Assembly (NCBI GenBank): GCA_022822905.1
Contig: JAJDYE010000016.1
Coordinates: 62,001-126,000, forward strand
DNA: 64,000 bases
Direction of reading: 5' to 3'
Source of the DNA: Acidimicrobiia bacterium
Lineage (GTDB): Bacteria; Actinomycetota; Acidimicrobiia; Acidimicrobiales; Bin134
Numbering within the stretch: the first letter of the stretch is position 1; each line of letters starts with the position of its first letter. The notes beneath the pieces are model-generated. The model saw nothing but the letters and a program-made list of their open reading frames with translations, did not search any database and was not told where the DNA came from. Below are positions 1-8,455 of the stretch, one piece after another. Made by a program: the position numbers and the translations under genes.

Positions 1-1
1 C

Positions 2-208
2 GAGCACGACACCTCGCTGTACAGCTCGGACTTCGACCGCGGCCTGGCCGACATCCTGGTGAGCGCCGACCCGTTCCGGTTCGACGCTTCCGACCTCATG
101 CCCGGTGAAGTTGGCGCCGGCGAGTTCTGGCGCTCCGGTACCGACTACGTGTCGGGTTCAAAGACCGCCCAAGAGTTCGCTGACGACACCGAGAACGCGT
201 GGCCGTAG
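2..208 (+). CDS. Extracellular solute-binding protein of a sugar ABC importer, C-terminal end (partial)
   Basis: Reading from base 2 gives an open frame of 68 codons ending in TAG at 206-208; the start lies upstream of the window. The tail has the repeated short acidic and aromatic segments usual at the end of family 1 solute-binding proteins (residues such as GEFWRSGTDYVSG and the end ENAWP). The sequence alone is too short to prove the family. The call rests mainly on position: two MalF/MalG-type permeases follow on the same strand and an ATPase lies at 6,052. It would be the lipoprotein or periplasm-facing receptor that fixes substrate specificity, so the missing upstream part is the most informative piece for the transporter's substrate. 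Confidence 0.7.
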   Translation, partial: EHDTSLYSSDFDRGLADILVSADPFRFDASDLMPGEVGAGEFWRSGTDYVSGSKTAQEFADDTENAWP

Positions 209-252
209 GCGAACGCCGACAGACCAGTCGCTAGCGACTGGCCAACTCTGAC

Positions 253-284
253 CGTGGCCGGGGGCGTTTTGGCCCCCGGCCACG
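253..284 (+). promoter_or_regulatory. Perfect 13-bp intercistronic hairpin between binding protein and permease genes
   Basis: Bases 253-265 pair completely with 272-284 (13 bp, no mismatch), leaving the six-base loop GTTTTG. No T-run follows, so it is not a classical intrinsic terminator. Its place between the binding-protein gene and the first permease gene suggests it stabilises the upstream mRNA or partly terminates transcription, giving more receptor than permease, as known for other binding-protein operons. The function is inference; the hairpin is seen directly. Confidence 0.75.
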
Positions 285-331
285 TCGCGTTCACGCGGCG
301 ACGAATAGCCAGCGCGTAGGGTAAGGACGTC

Positions 332-1957
332 ATGGGCCAGATCGTCACCATGCTCATCAGCGTCGCCGGGGCTCTGGCCGTGACCGCGGTGCTGTTCATC
401 GGCGCCGACCGAACCGTCGATTCGGCCCTCAACCGGTGGGCTGCATTCACGGCCAGCATCGGCGGAGTGCTCGGCCTCATAGCCGGATCTGTGCTTCAGC
501 ACAACGGATGGGTGCCCCGAGGTCCAGGCCTCGGAGGCCCGTTTGACGACGGGTGGCTGGCAATCGTCATCGGTGGGCTCGTCGGCGCAGCCCTGGGCTC
601 CGCTGGCGGGCGCGCACTGGTCCCGGTGCTGGATCGGCGCATCCGCATAGAGGCCCGGCTGAGACCCTGGGTCTTCGTGGGCCCGGCCCTGCTGTTTGTC
701 ACCGGTGGGCTGGTCATTCCCGGATTTCGGACCATGTGGCTGTCGTTCAAAAATGGGTCGAGAGGCCGCGAACCCGGCTTCACCATCCAGCACTACGAGG
801 AGATCTTCACCGATGACACTTTCTTCTCTATCGACGGATGGGTTTCGATTTTCACCAGCCGCCTGTTCATCATCGGCTTGGCCGCCGCCGCGGTCGCAGT
901 AGTGGCCGCTTGGGCCAGCGCATCACGCATCGTCGGCGGACCGCTACGGGTCAAGGTGGCCCGACGCACCATGAAGGTGCTGGGCCTTGCGGCCGCCATC
1001 GTTGGGATGGCCACCCTGGCCAGCTTCGTGGAGTCACTGGTCCGCGAGCCAAACCGGTCGGAGATCGTGGATGTACTCACGGTGATGGTGTCGAGCCGGG
1101 TCACTCTGGTGATCGTCGCTGCGGTGGCCGCTGTTGTCGTGGGAGGCTGGCTCTGGGCCCGGTTGCGCAGCGGTGATGTGGAGATGGACTGGGGGTCGCC
1201 GACCTCATCCACGATGCTGGTCCTTGCCATCGGTCTAGGCATTTTCGGCGCGCTGTCCACTCTGCAAGGTGTGGTGTGGAACAACATCTGGTGGGTGGTC
1301 ACCGTGGCCGGGCTGTCCACCGTGCTGGGGCTGTTGCTGGCCATACTGGCTGAGCGGGCTCGGGGCGAGCGGGTGGCCAAGACCTTGATCTTCATGCCCA
1401 TGGCCATCTCTATGGTGGGCGCCGCGGTGATCTGGGACTTCATCTACGAGGTGCAGCCAACCGGCAACCAGACCGGGCTGCTCAACGCCATCCTCCAGGG
1501 AATCGGATTCCAACCCCGCGGATTCTTCATCAACTCGTCGATGATCCCGTGGAACAACTTCTGGATCATGTTCATCATGGTGTGGATCCAGACCGGGTTC
1601 GCCATGGTCGTTTTGTCGGCCGCCATCCGAGCGGTTCCCGAGGAACTCACCGAGGCGGCCCGGGTGGACGGGGCCAACGAGGTCCAGGTCTTTTGGCGGG
1701 TGATCGTCCCCCAGATCCGTCCCACCATCATCGTCGTGACCACCACGCTGATGGTGATCGTCACCAAGGTCTTCGACCTGGTAAAGGCCACCACCAACGG
1801 GGCGAACCGAACCAATGTGCTGGCCAACGAGATGTTCGACCAGCTCCGAGACCGCAACTTCACCTCCAGCAGCGCGTTCGCCGTGGTGCTGCTGGCCCTG
1901 GTGCTGCCGGTGATGATCTACAACATCCGCCGACTCCAATCGGAGCTGAAATCATGA
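332..1957 (+). CDS. Sugar ABC transporter permease, MalF type, enlarged with extra membrane segments
   Basis: Inner-membrane subunit of a carbohydrate importer (541 aa). The EAA loop that docks on the ATPase is clear at residues 439-465 (EELTEAARVDGANE, then the RVIVPQIRP end). The usual family length is about 290-320 aa. Here an N-terminal segment of about 110 residues with two or three hydrophobic stretches (around 5-25, 38-55, 76-100) precedes the first canonical helix near 112-138. A second insert at about 175-310 adds roughly four more hydrophobic stretches before the core resumes near 317. The start is ATG at 332, with a purine-rich AAGGA nearby. The gene is followed after 34 bases by the MalG-type partner. 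The ATPase partner is probably the gene at 6,052. Substrate is not visible from the permease; sulfoquinovose is suggested by the neighbours. Confidence 0.9.
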   Translation: MGQIVTMLISVAGALAVTAVLFIGADRTVDSALNRWAAFTASIGGVLGLIAGSVLQHNGWVPRGPGLGGPFDDGWLAIVIGGLVGAALGSAGGRALVPVLDRRIRIEARLRPWVFVGPALLFVTGGLVIPGFRTMWLSFKNGSRGREPGFTIQHYEEIFTDDTFFSIDGWVSIFTSRLFIIGLAAAAVAVVAAWASASRIVGGPLRVKVARRTMKVLGLAAAIVGMATLASFVESLVREPNRSEIVDVLTVMVSSRVTLVIVAAVAAVVVGGWLWARLRSGDVEMDWGSPTSSTMLVLAIGLGIFGALSTLQGVVWNNIWWVVTVAGLSTVLGLLLAILAERARGERVAKTLIFMPMAISMVGAAVIWDFIYEVQPTGNQTGLLNAILQGIGFQPRGFFINSSMIPWNNFWIMFIMVWIQTGFAMVVLSAAIRAVPEELTEAARVDGANEVQVFWRVIVPQIRPTIIVVTTTLMVIVTKVFDLVKATTNGANRTNVLANEMFDQLRDRNFTSSSAFAVVLLALVLPVMIYNIRRLQSELKS

Positions 1958-1991
1958 TCTGCGAGGCCACGCCTTGGCAGGGGGATCTGAA

Positions 1992-2927
1992 ATGAGCTCG
2001 GTTGAGACCGCGCTGATGCCCACCGGCCAGCGGCTGCGCCGACTGGCGGCCACCGCCCCCAGCTGGGTGATGTGGCTGATCGTGGTGGTCTGGACCGTGC
2101 CCACGTTCGGGCTGTTCATCTCGTCATTCCGAAAGGTGCCCGACATCAACAGCTCAGGCTGGTGGACATCGTGGAACGACCTCGACAACCTGACCCTCCA
2201 GAACTACCGCGACATCTTCCGGGAAAGCGCGGCGCAGCCGTCTATGTGGGAGTTCGCCCTGAACTCCCTCGCCATCGTGGTTCCGGCCACCATCATCCCC
2301 ATCGCCATCGCCGCCTTCGCCGCCTATGGGTTTGCGTGGATCGACTTCCGGGGCCGCAACTGGCTCTTCATCGCCCTGGTCTCGATGATCGCCCTGCCCA
2401 ACCAGATGGCCTTCGTGCCGCTGCTCCAGTTGTTCAATAACGGCGCCCGGCTCACCATCCCCGGACTGGACTGGACCTTCGTGCTGATTCCCGATGTCGG
2501 GGTGGCCAACACCGCAGCCGCGGTGTGGCTGACCCACACCGCGTTCGGGCTGCCGCTGGCCGTGCTGTTGCTGCACAACTTCGTCAGCCAACTCCCCCGC
2601 GAGGTGTTCGAGGCGGCCCGAATCGACGGCGCCAGCCATTTCACCATCTTCTGGCGGCTGGTGGTGCCCCTGGCCCGACCGGCGCTGGCCGCCTTCGCCG
2701 TCTTCCAGTTCCTGTGGACCTGGAACGACTACCTGATCGCCGCGGTGTTCCTCACCGACAACGAGCCGATGACGGTGGCACTGGTCAATCTGGTGGGCGA
2801 GCGGGGTTCCAACTTCCAGCTTCGCTTCGCCTCCGCGTTCGTGATCATGATTGTGCCGCTGATCGTGTTCTTCAGCCTTCAGCGCCACTTCGTCCGGGGA
2901 CTGCTGGCCGGCTCGGTTAAGGGCTGA
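1992..2927 (+). CDS. Sugar ABC transporter permease, MalG type
   Basis: Second membrane subunit of the importer, 311 aa from ATG 1992. I chose this start over an in-frame TTG at 1974 because AGGGGG at 1979-1984 sits seven bases upstream. The first helix is near residues 24-44, further helices are near 92-116, 124-146, 176-198, 232-254 and 282-300, and the EAA loop is at about 205-230 (EVFEAARIDGASH). Length and order are typical of the family. Its stop overlaps the end of the convergent Gfo/Idh gene by 11 bases, so the two transcripts share a 3-prime end. Confidence 0.92.
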   Translation: MSSVETALMPTGQRLRRLAATAPSWVMWLIVVVWTVPTFGLFISSFRKVPDINSSGWWTSWNDLDNLTLQNYRDIFRESAAQPSMWEFALNSLAIVVPATIIPIAIAAFAAYGFAWIDFRGRNWLFIALVSMIALPNQMAFVPLLQLFNNGARLTIPGLDWTFVLIPDVGVANTAAAVWLTHTAFGLPLAVLLLHNFVSQLPREVFEAARIDGASHFTIFWRLVVPLARPALAAFAVFQFLWTWNDYLIAAVFLTDNEPMTVALVNLVGERGSNFQLRFASAFVIMIVPLIVFFSLQRHFVRGLLAGSVKG

Positions 2928-4020
2928 CCCCGCTCTCCCCTGGCCGGAGAACGTCAGCCAACGCTGCCGGGACGCCCGTGGCCAATGAGCGCTGCCCGGC
3001 AACCCCCATAGCCACGCACAGCATGGCATCTTCGAGTGCCTGCAACGATCGGGCCTTGGCATCAGCGCACTCGACAGCGACAACGGCCTCCATAAACCTC
3101 TCGTGCTCCACATAGCTCGAACCGTGATGTAATCCTTCAAATGGCGCTTCGACCGGCGCAGGAAAGGTCTGGACATTGCCGATGGAATGCTCGCCTCGGC
3201 GCCCGATCCGCACAATGTGCTCCGGCACCAAGGCCTCAACCTTCCCGGCGTCGCCCATCACCGCGAATTCCTGCTGGTTGTGGGTGGCCTCGGCGAACAT
3301 GCACAAGTCGAGCATGGCCCGGGCGCCATCGTCGTACTCCACCACCACATAGGCATTGTCGTCGATGTCGGGGGTGCGGCCTCCATAGCGCTCATCCCGG
3401 TGGTTCACCGCCTGGCCTCCCGACGCGAAGACCCGCACGGGCCGCCCGGGCATCACCAGGTTCATCAAGTCGAAGAAATGGCAGCACTTCTCCACCAGTG
3501 TGCCGCCGGTGTTGTCAGAAAACCGGTTCCAGTCGTCCACCTTGGATAGGAACGGGAAGCGGTGCTCGCGCATCGAAACCATTCGCACCCGCCCCACTGC
3601 GCCTCCCGCCACTTCTTCGATCAGCCGGGCGAACGGCGCCATATACCGGTACTCCAACCCCACTCGTATAACCCCGCGGTGGTCTGCGGATGCGTCGATC
3701 ACCCGACGGCATTCGGCCACCGTGGTACACAGCGGCTTTTCGACCAGCACATGCAGATCGGCCCCCAATACGTCGCCGAGCACATCGGCATGGGTCATGT
3801 TGGGGGTGGCGATGACCACGGCATCGCAGATCTCTGCTTCCAGCAGACGGCGATAGTCCCCAAACCGCGCTGCTCCCGGCGCCATTCCCTCAGCGGTGCC
3901 CAAAGACACGGGGTGGGGATCGGCCAGTGCAGTAACCTCTGCTCCGGGAAGGTGGGCGATATTGGCAATGTGCTCCCGGCCCATCATGCCAGTCCCAATC
4001 ACCCCGTAACGGATCACCAT
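2917..4020 (-). CDS. Gfo/Idh/MocA family NAD-dependent oxidoreductase (candidate NAD-dependent sulfoquinovosidase)
   Basis: A 367-aa protein with an N-terminal Rossmann fold: GxGxxG at residues 9-14 (GTGMMG), the EKP motif at 94-96 and the family segment GGTLVEKCCHFFD near 172-184. The C-terminal part is the usual alpha/beta dimerisation and substrate domain. I took the ATG at 4020 because AAGGGG lies just upstream and the fold begins at once; a longer frame to 4176 would run into the divergent gene. Members oxidise sugars or, in glycoside hydrolase families 109 and 188, cleave glycosides through a transient NAD oxidation. Given the neighbouring SsuD-like enzyme and aldo/keto reductase, a GH188-like role (SqgA, freeing sulfoquinovose from its glycosides) is attractive, but it is inference. 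An inositol or sugar dehydrogenase is the alternative. Confidence 0.88.
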   Translation of the reverse strand: MVIRYGVIGTGMMGREHIANIAHLPGAEVTALADPHPVSLGTAEGMAPGAARFGDYRRLLEAEICDAVVIATPNMTHADVLGDVLGADLHVLVEKPLCTTVAECRRVIDASADHRGVIRVGLEYRYMAPFARLIEEVAGGAVGRVRMVSMREHRFPFLSKVDDWNRFSDNTGGTLVEKCCHFFDLMNLVMPGRPVRVFASGGQAVNHRDERYGGRTPDIDDNAYVVVEYDDGARAMLDLCMFAEATHNQQEFAVMGDAGKVEALVPEHIVRIGRRGEHSIGNVQTFPAPVEAPFEGLHHGSSYVEHERFMEAVVAVECADAKARSLQALEDAMLCVAMGVAGQRSLATGVPAALADVLRPGESGVSP

Positions 4021-4068
4021 TTCCCCTTGAACGACGCTGGCGGCGAGTTCACACGATAGCTTGATCCG

Positions 4069-4974
4069 ATGCCAAACAGCCTTGTCGACTCTGGTTCTGT
4101 CACTCTCGGCGCCGACTTCCGGGTCGGGCGGCTGGGGTTCGGATGCTGGCGCCTTGTCGGGCGCTCCGATTCCCAATACCAGGAGCTATTGGAGGCGGCT
4201 CTGGGGCTCGGCATGAACTTGGTGGACACCGCCGATGTGTACGGGCTCGACTGGGGCGGAACCGCCTTCGGCCAAGCCGAGGCCAACCTTGGCCGGGTCC
4301 TGGCCGCAGCCCCCGAACTGCGCAGCCGCATGGTGCTGGCCACCAAGGGAGGGATCGCTCCGCCCACGCCCTACAACTCGGGGGCCTCGGCCATTACTGC
4401 GGCCTGCGAGGCGTCGCTCACCCGCCTCGGCATCGATGTGATCGACCTATACCAGATTCATCGTCCCGACCTGTTCACCCATCCCGCGGAGTTGGCTGAG
4501 GCGCTGGCCGCGCTCCGTGATCAGGGCAAGATCCGCGAGGTGGGCATCTCCAATTTCACTCCCCCCCAGCATGAGTCCCTCGCCGCCCATCTGCCGTTCC
4601 CGCTGGCCTCCACCCAGCCCGAGTACTCGGCCGCAGAGCTGGGTGCGCTTCGGGACGGCACGCTGGATCTGTGCATGCGCGACGGCGTAGTCCCGCTGGC
4701 CTGGAGCCCGCTCGCGGGCGGGCGGCTGGCCACCGGCGCCGATGTGCGCCCCGAGTTGATCGCCGCACTGGACCAACTGGCCGAGCACCACGGCTCCAGC
4801 CGAACCGCGGTGGCGCTGGCCTTTGTCCTCGCCCATCCGTCCCGCCCAGTGGCATTGCTCGGCACCCAGAACTCCGAGCGGTTGGCTGATGCCGCCCAGG
4901 CCGCCGATGTTCCCCTCGACCGGGCCGACGTCTACACCATCATCGAGGCCTCCGAGGGCGTGCCGCTGCCATGA
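4069..4974 (+). CDS. Aldo/keto reductase (SmoB-like candidate)
   Basis: NAD(P)H-dependent carbonyl reductase, 301 aa, TIM-barrel. The catalytic tetrad is visible: D53 and Y58 in LVDTADVYG, K93 in ATKGG, H131 in QIHRPD. It starts 48 bases from the divergent Gfo/Idh gene, so the short gap 4,021-4,068 must hold both promoters. Its last four bases overlap the ATG of the SsuD-like monooxygenase (ATGA), showing translational coupling. In the oxidative sulfoquinovose route an aldo/keto reductase (SmoB) converts 6-oxo-glucose, the product of the monooxygenase, to glucose. The coupling here fits that role well, but substrate cannot be read from the sequence. Confidence 0.92.
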   Translation: MPNSLVDSGSVTLGADFRVGRLGFGCWRLVGRSDSQYQELLEAALGLGMNLVDTADVYGLDWGGTAFGQAEANLGRVLAAAPELRSRMVLATKGGIAPPTPYNSGASAITAACEASLTRLGIDVIDLYQIHRPDLFTHPAELAEALAALRDQGKIREVGISNFTPPQHESLAAHLPFPLASTQPEYSAAELGALRDGTLDLCMRDGVVPLAWSPLAGGRLATGADVRPELIAALDQLAEHHGSSRTAVALAFVLAHPSRPVALLGTQNSERLADAAQAADVPLDRADVYTIIEASEGVPLP

Positions 4975-6044
4975 GTGGGTCGGCACCGGTCGAAGTGGCC
5001 TGGTTCGCCGCCCTGTGCGACGACGACTACGAGTTCTTGGGTGTGGCCGATCCCGCGCTGGCCAGCAGCTGGGAGCACTGCCGCGACATCACACTGGCCG
5101 CTGATCGACACGGCTTCGACAACATCCTCCTTCCCTCGGGCTACACGCTGGGCATCGATTCCACCGCGTTCGCCGCCGCGGTGGCCCCGCACACCGGCCA
5201 GATCCAACTGCTGTTGGCGGTGCGGATGGGCGAGATGTGGCTTCCCCAGCTCGCTCGCCAACTGGCCACCATTGATCGAATCCTTGACGGTCGCCTCACC
5301 ATCAACATCATCTCCAGCGACATTCCCGGCCAGACACTCGAATCCGAGCCTCGCTATCGGAGAACGCTGGAGTGGATGCAGGTGCTGCGGACGCTGCTCG
5401 ACGGCCGTCCAGTGGACTTCCACGGCGAGTTCGTCGATCTGGCCCTCGACCCTCCTCGAGCCACCACGGTGTCGGGCCGCTGTCCCCCGTTCTACTTCGG
5501 CGGCTTCTCGGATGCGGCCAAGGAAACCGCCGCGGCCGCAGCCGATGTGTTCCTCACCTGGCCGGACACGGTGGGCGGCGTCGCCGACACTGTGGCCGAT
5601 ATGAGGACCCGCGCCGAACGACAGGGCCGCACCCTGCGATTCGGACTGCGGAGCCATGTCATCGTGCGCCCCACCCCGGCAGAAGCCCGAGCCGCGGCTG
5701 CTCGGCTCATCAGCCAGCTCGACGACGAGACAGGCAAGGCCATCCGGCAGCGATCACTGGACGCCGCCTCAGCGGGCGTCCACCGCCAAACCGAGCTTCG
5801 AGACCTCAGCGATGCCGACGGCTTTGTGGAAGACAATTTGTGGACCGGAATCGGTCGGGCGCGGTCCGGGGCGGGCGCGGCCATCGTGGGATCGCCCGAC
5901 GAAGTGCTGGCCAAGCTGAACGCCTACCGGCAGGCAGGCATCGACGCCTTCATCCTCTCCGGATACCCGCATCTGCCCGAGTGCAACCGGTTTGGCCAAA
6001 TGGTGCTGCCCAACCTCGACCACGGGCCGCTGGTCTGGAACTGA
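4971..6044 (+). CDS. SsuD-like FMNH2-dependent alkanesulfonate/sulfosugar monooxygenase (SmoC-like candidate)
   Basis: Bacterial luciferase-fold enzyme, 357 aa, close in layout to E. coli SsuD, which releases sulfite from C1-carbon sulfonates. Residues matching the SsuD active site are visible: R227 and H229 in FGLRSHVIVR, Y332 in LSGYPHLPE, and arginines 296/298 in the IGRARSG loop corresponding to the mobile loop with SsuD R297. The position of SsuD Cys54 has no Cys here; the local segment reads LPSGYT. The stretch YFGGFSDAAKETAAAAADVFLTW also follows SsuD. It is coupled to the upstream aldo/keto reductase by a four-base overlap. No flavin reductase (SsuE or SmoA type) lies in this window, so the FMNH2 source must be elsewhere. 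Confidence 0.9.
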   Translation: MSGSAPVEVAWFAALCDDDYEFLGVADPALASSWEHCRDITLAADRHGFDNILLPSGYTLGIDSTAFAAAVAPHTGQIQLLLAVRMGEMWLPQLARQLATIDRILDGRLTINIISSDIPGQTLESEPRYRRTLEWMQVLRTLLDGRPVDFHGEFVDLALDPPRATTVSGRCPPFYFGGFSDAAKETAAAAADVFLTWPDTVGGVADTVADMRTRAERQGRTLRFGLRSHVIVRPTPAEARAAAARLISQLDDETGKAIRQRSLDAASAGVHRQTELRDLSDADGFVEDNLWTGIGRARSGAGAAIVGSPDEVLAKLNAYRQAGIDAFILSGYPHLPECNRFGQMVLPNLDHGPLVWN

Positions 6045-6051
6045 CCTGAAC

Positions 6052-7236
6052 TCAGCGGCGGATAGCCAGCCCGGTATCCAGATCGAAGAAGTGCGCGTTC
6101 TCCACTGACACGGCCACTTCGATCGCGTCGTCGGGCTGTACCGACGTGGTGGGGTGGAACCGGGCGTGGACCCGGGTGGAGTCCTGGGCCGCGTCAGCCA
6201 TCTGATCCTCGGTCAGCTCCAACGCCTCTTGGGAGATGATCGGCTTGGCGTCCATTTCAAAGTAAGCGATCACCTCGTACCCGAGAGCCTCGATGTGGGA
6301 GACATGGGCCCTCACCCTCTGATCAGAAGGGTGATCGCTGACGAGGGCGGCGTCCTCAAAGTCCTTGGGCCGCAGGCCGACCGCCACTGTCGAGCCCAAG
6401 TAGCGTTCCAGGGCCGGACGCTGTCCGAGCACCGACTCGGGCACCGCCAACCTCTGGCTGCCCAGATCCATCGACAGTCCGGAGTCATTCCGGTGCAAGA
6501 CCGCCTCCATCAGGTTCATCGAGGGAGAGCCGATGAAGGCGGCAACAAAAATGTTGTCGGGCTCGTTGAACAGCTTCATCGGGCTGTCCACCTGTTGCAG
6601 GATCCCCCGGTTGATCACCGCAACCCGGTCGGCCATGGTCATGGCCTCCACCTGGTCGTGGGTGACATAGAAGGTTGTGACCCCCACTTCGCGTTGCAGC
6701 TCGGTGATCTCGGCTCGCATCTGCACCCGGAGCTTGGCGTCGAGATTCGACAACGGCTCGTCGAGGAGGAACACCCGGGGGCGGCGCACGATGGCCCGGC
6801 CCATGGCCACCCGCTGGCGCTGACCACCCGACAGCTGGGCCGGTCGCTTGTCGAGCTGATTCTCCAGCTCAAGAATGCGGGCCGCCTCGCCGACCCTCTG
6901 TCTGATCTCCGCCTTGGGTCGCTGCGCCAGCTTCAGCGAGAAGGCGATGTTGTCGAACACGTTCATATGGGGATACAGCGCATAGTTCTGGAACACCATG
7001 GCGATGTCGCGGTCTTTGGGGGCAAGGGTGTTGACCACCCGGTCTCCGATCTTGAGCGTCCCCGAGGTGATGTCCTCCAAACCGGCAATCATCCGCAGGG
7101 TGGTCGACTTTCCGCACCCCGACGGGCCCACCATCACCAGAAACTCGCCCTCATTGATCTCCAGGTTCAGGTCGGAGACCGCCACAAAGCCGTTGCTGTA
7201 TTCCTTGTTGACGTCCTCGAGAACGACATCAGCCAT
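6052..7236 (-). CDS. Sugar ABC transporter ATPase, MalK/UgpC/MsmK type
   Basis: Cytoplasmic motor of the importer, 394 aa. Walker A GPSGCGKS is at residues 37-44, the Q-loop is in MVFQNYALYPHM, the signature LSGGQRQRV is near 135-143, Walker B is VFLLDEPLSNLDAK near 155, and the switch His is in YVTHDQVEAMTMADR. About 150 C-terminal residues form the MOBE/TOBE-type regulatory domain typical of sugar importers. It is transcribed towards the SsuD-like gene, with only seven bases between the stops, and is probably the ATPase for the permeases at 332-2,927. ATPases of this family often serve several importers, so exclusive use is not certain. Confidence 0.93.
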   Translation of the reverse strand: MADVVLEDVNKEYSNGFVAVSDLNLEINEGEFLVMVGPSGCGKSTTLRMIAGLEDITSGTLKIGDRVVNTLAPKDRDIAMVFQNYALYPHMNVFDNIAFSLKLAQRPKAEIRQRVGEAARILELENQLDKRPAQLSGGQRQRVAMGRAIVRRPRVFLLDEPLSNLDAKLRVQMRAEITELQREVGVTTFYVTHDQVEAMTMADRVAVINRGILQQVDSPMKLFNEPDNIFVAAFIGSPSMNLMEAVLHRNDSGLSMDLGSQRLAVPESVLGQRPALERYLGSTVAVGLRPKDFEDAALVSDHPSDQRVRAHVSHIEALGYEVIAYFEMDAKPIISQEALELTEDQMADAAQDSTRVHARFHPTTSVQPDDAIEVAVSVENAHFFDLDTGLAIRR

Positions 7237-7294
7237 TTAGTCCCCCCAATGTTCCGCGCAGCAGTCCTGCGAACGGTCAGCCTAGCTTCTTGGA

Positions 7295-8404
7295 CTAGGC
7301 CCGGCGGACGGCCAGGATGGCCACGTCGTCGGTGATGGTGCCATCGGCGAAGTCTCGGGCGGCCTCCAACAGCGTCTTGCACAGCACATCGGGGGAAACG
7401 GTGGGGTCGCGGCGGAGGTGCTGGGCGATGCGGTCCTCGCCGAATTGGGCATCGCCGTAGCGCACCTCGGCCAGCCCGTCGGTGTACATGAGCACCATGT
7501 CCCCTTGATCCAGCGGAATCTCCCGGCTGAAGTAGGTGCTGTCGGGGTCGAGCATCAACAGCGCCCCGGTGGCCCGCAGCGGCTGCACCTCCCGCTCATG
7601 CCACAGCCAGGCCGCCGGGTGTCCGGCAGAGGCGTACCGCATGGTCTGGGCCTCGGTGTCGAACAACACGACCACCACAGAGATGAACTCCTCGGCCCTC
7701 TCGATGGACGACATCTGGGCGTTCAGCTCCTCGAGGGCTTGGGCCGGATCGCGGAACTGGCGCAAGAACACCCGAAGCAGGTACTTGGCCTGGAATGCGG
7801 TGATCGACGACTCGATGCCCCGACCGGCCACATCACCGATTACCGCGGCCACCCGGGTCGGGCCCACCCGGAACACGTCGAAGAAGTCCCCGGCCATCAC
7901 GCCCTCGCCCGCTTGGTACACCCGGCCCATCTCGTAGCCGGCGAAATCGGGCAAATCGTCGGGGGCCAGTCGCCCGGCCCAGGCCCGGGGGGCGAGATCG
8001 CCCTGGCTCAGGGTCTCCTCGGCCCGGCGCTCCATCTCGAACCGCTCTTGGGTGAGCCGGGCCTCGGCCACCGATCGCCTTCCCCACCACAGCGGGAACA
8101 GGGCGGGCACCACTACCAGAGCCAAGATGGCGGCAACCGCCCGGGACTCCAAAGCTGCGGTCATTGCCGCCACTACGGTCAGGGCCGCGTATAGCAAGGC
8201 AGAGTGGGCGTCCCGGCGGAAGCTGGACTGGGCCAGCGTGCGGGCCGCCTCGTAGGCGTCTTCGCCCTCTTCGTCATATCCCTCGCCCGCGTGGGTTCCC
8301 TCGATGCGGAGCAGGAACCGGTAGCGATGCCGGGCCGCTCGGGTGAACACGCCCGCAGCCACCGCGCAGACCCCCGCGGTCAGCACGAGGAGAAGGTTCT
8401 CCAT
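7295..8404 (-). CDS. Membrane-anchored PP2C-type (SpoIIE/RsbU-like) serine phosphatase
   Basis: A 369-aa protein with a hydrophobic N-terminal segment (residues 3-22) and a pair of further hydrophobic stretches near 76-110, then a linker helix. A SpoIIE-type PP2C domain runs from about 160 to the end. Metal-binding signatures are present: GDFFDV near 175, VIGDVAGRGIESS near 193 and GDMVLMYTDGLAEVR near 310, with TDDVAILAVRRA at the end. Such phosphatases act on anti-sigma-factor antagonists and so release stress sigma factors, or act in other partner-switch systems. No partner antagonist or anti-sigma gene is next to it. It sits between the ABC ATPase and der on the same strand. Confidence 0.9.
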   Translation of the reverse strand: MENLLLVLTAGVCAVAAGVFTRAARHRYRFLLRIEGTHAGEGYDEEGEDAYEAARTLAQSSFRRDAHSALLYAALTVVAAMTAALESRAVAAILALVVVPALFPLWWGRRSVAEARLTQERFEMERRAEETLSQGDLAPRAWAGRLAPDDLPDFAGYEMGRVYQAGEGVMAGDFFDVFRVGPTRVAAVIGDVAGRGIESSITAFQAKYLLRVFLRQFRDPAQALEELNAQMSSIERAEEFISVVVVLFDTEAQTMRYASAGHPAAWLWHEREVQPLRATGALLMLDPDSTYFSREIPLDQGDMVLMYTDGLAEVRYGDAQFGEDRIAQHLRRDPTVSPDVLCKTLLEAARDFADGTITDDVAILAVRRA

Positions 8405-8455
8405 TGCCGAAGGTTACCCCGCAAGATGGCGAAGTTCTTAGCGCTTTCTTGGCAA

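Noticed and set aside
6154-7335. A 393-codon frame antisense to the ABC ATPase.
   Set aside because: His/Gly/Arg/Leu-rich shadow typical of high-GC DNA; the opposite strand codes a complete ATPase.
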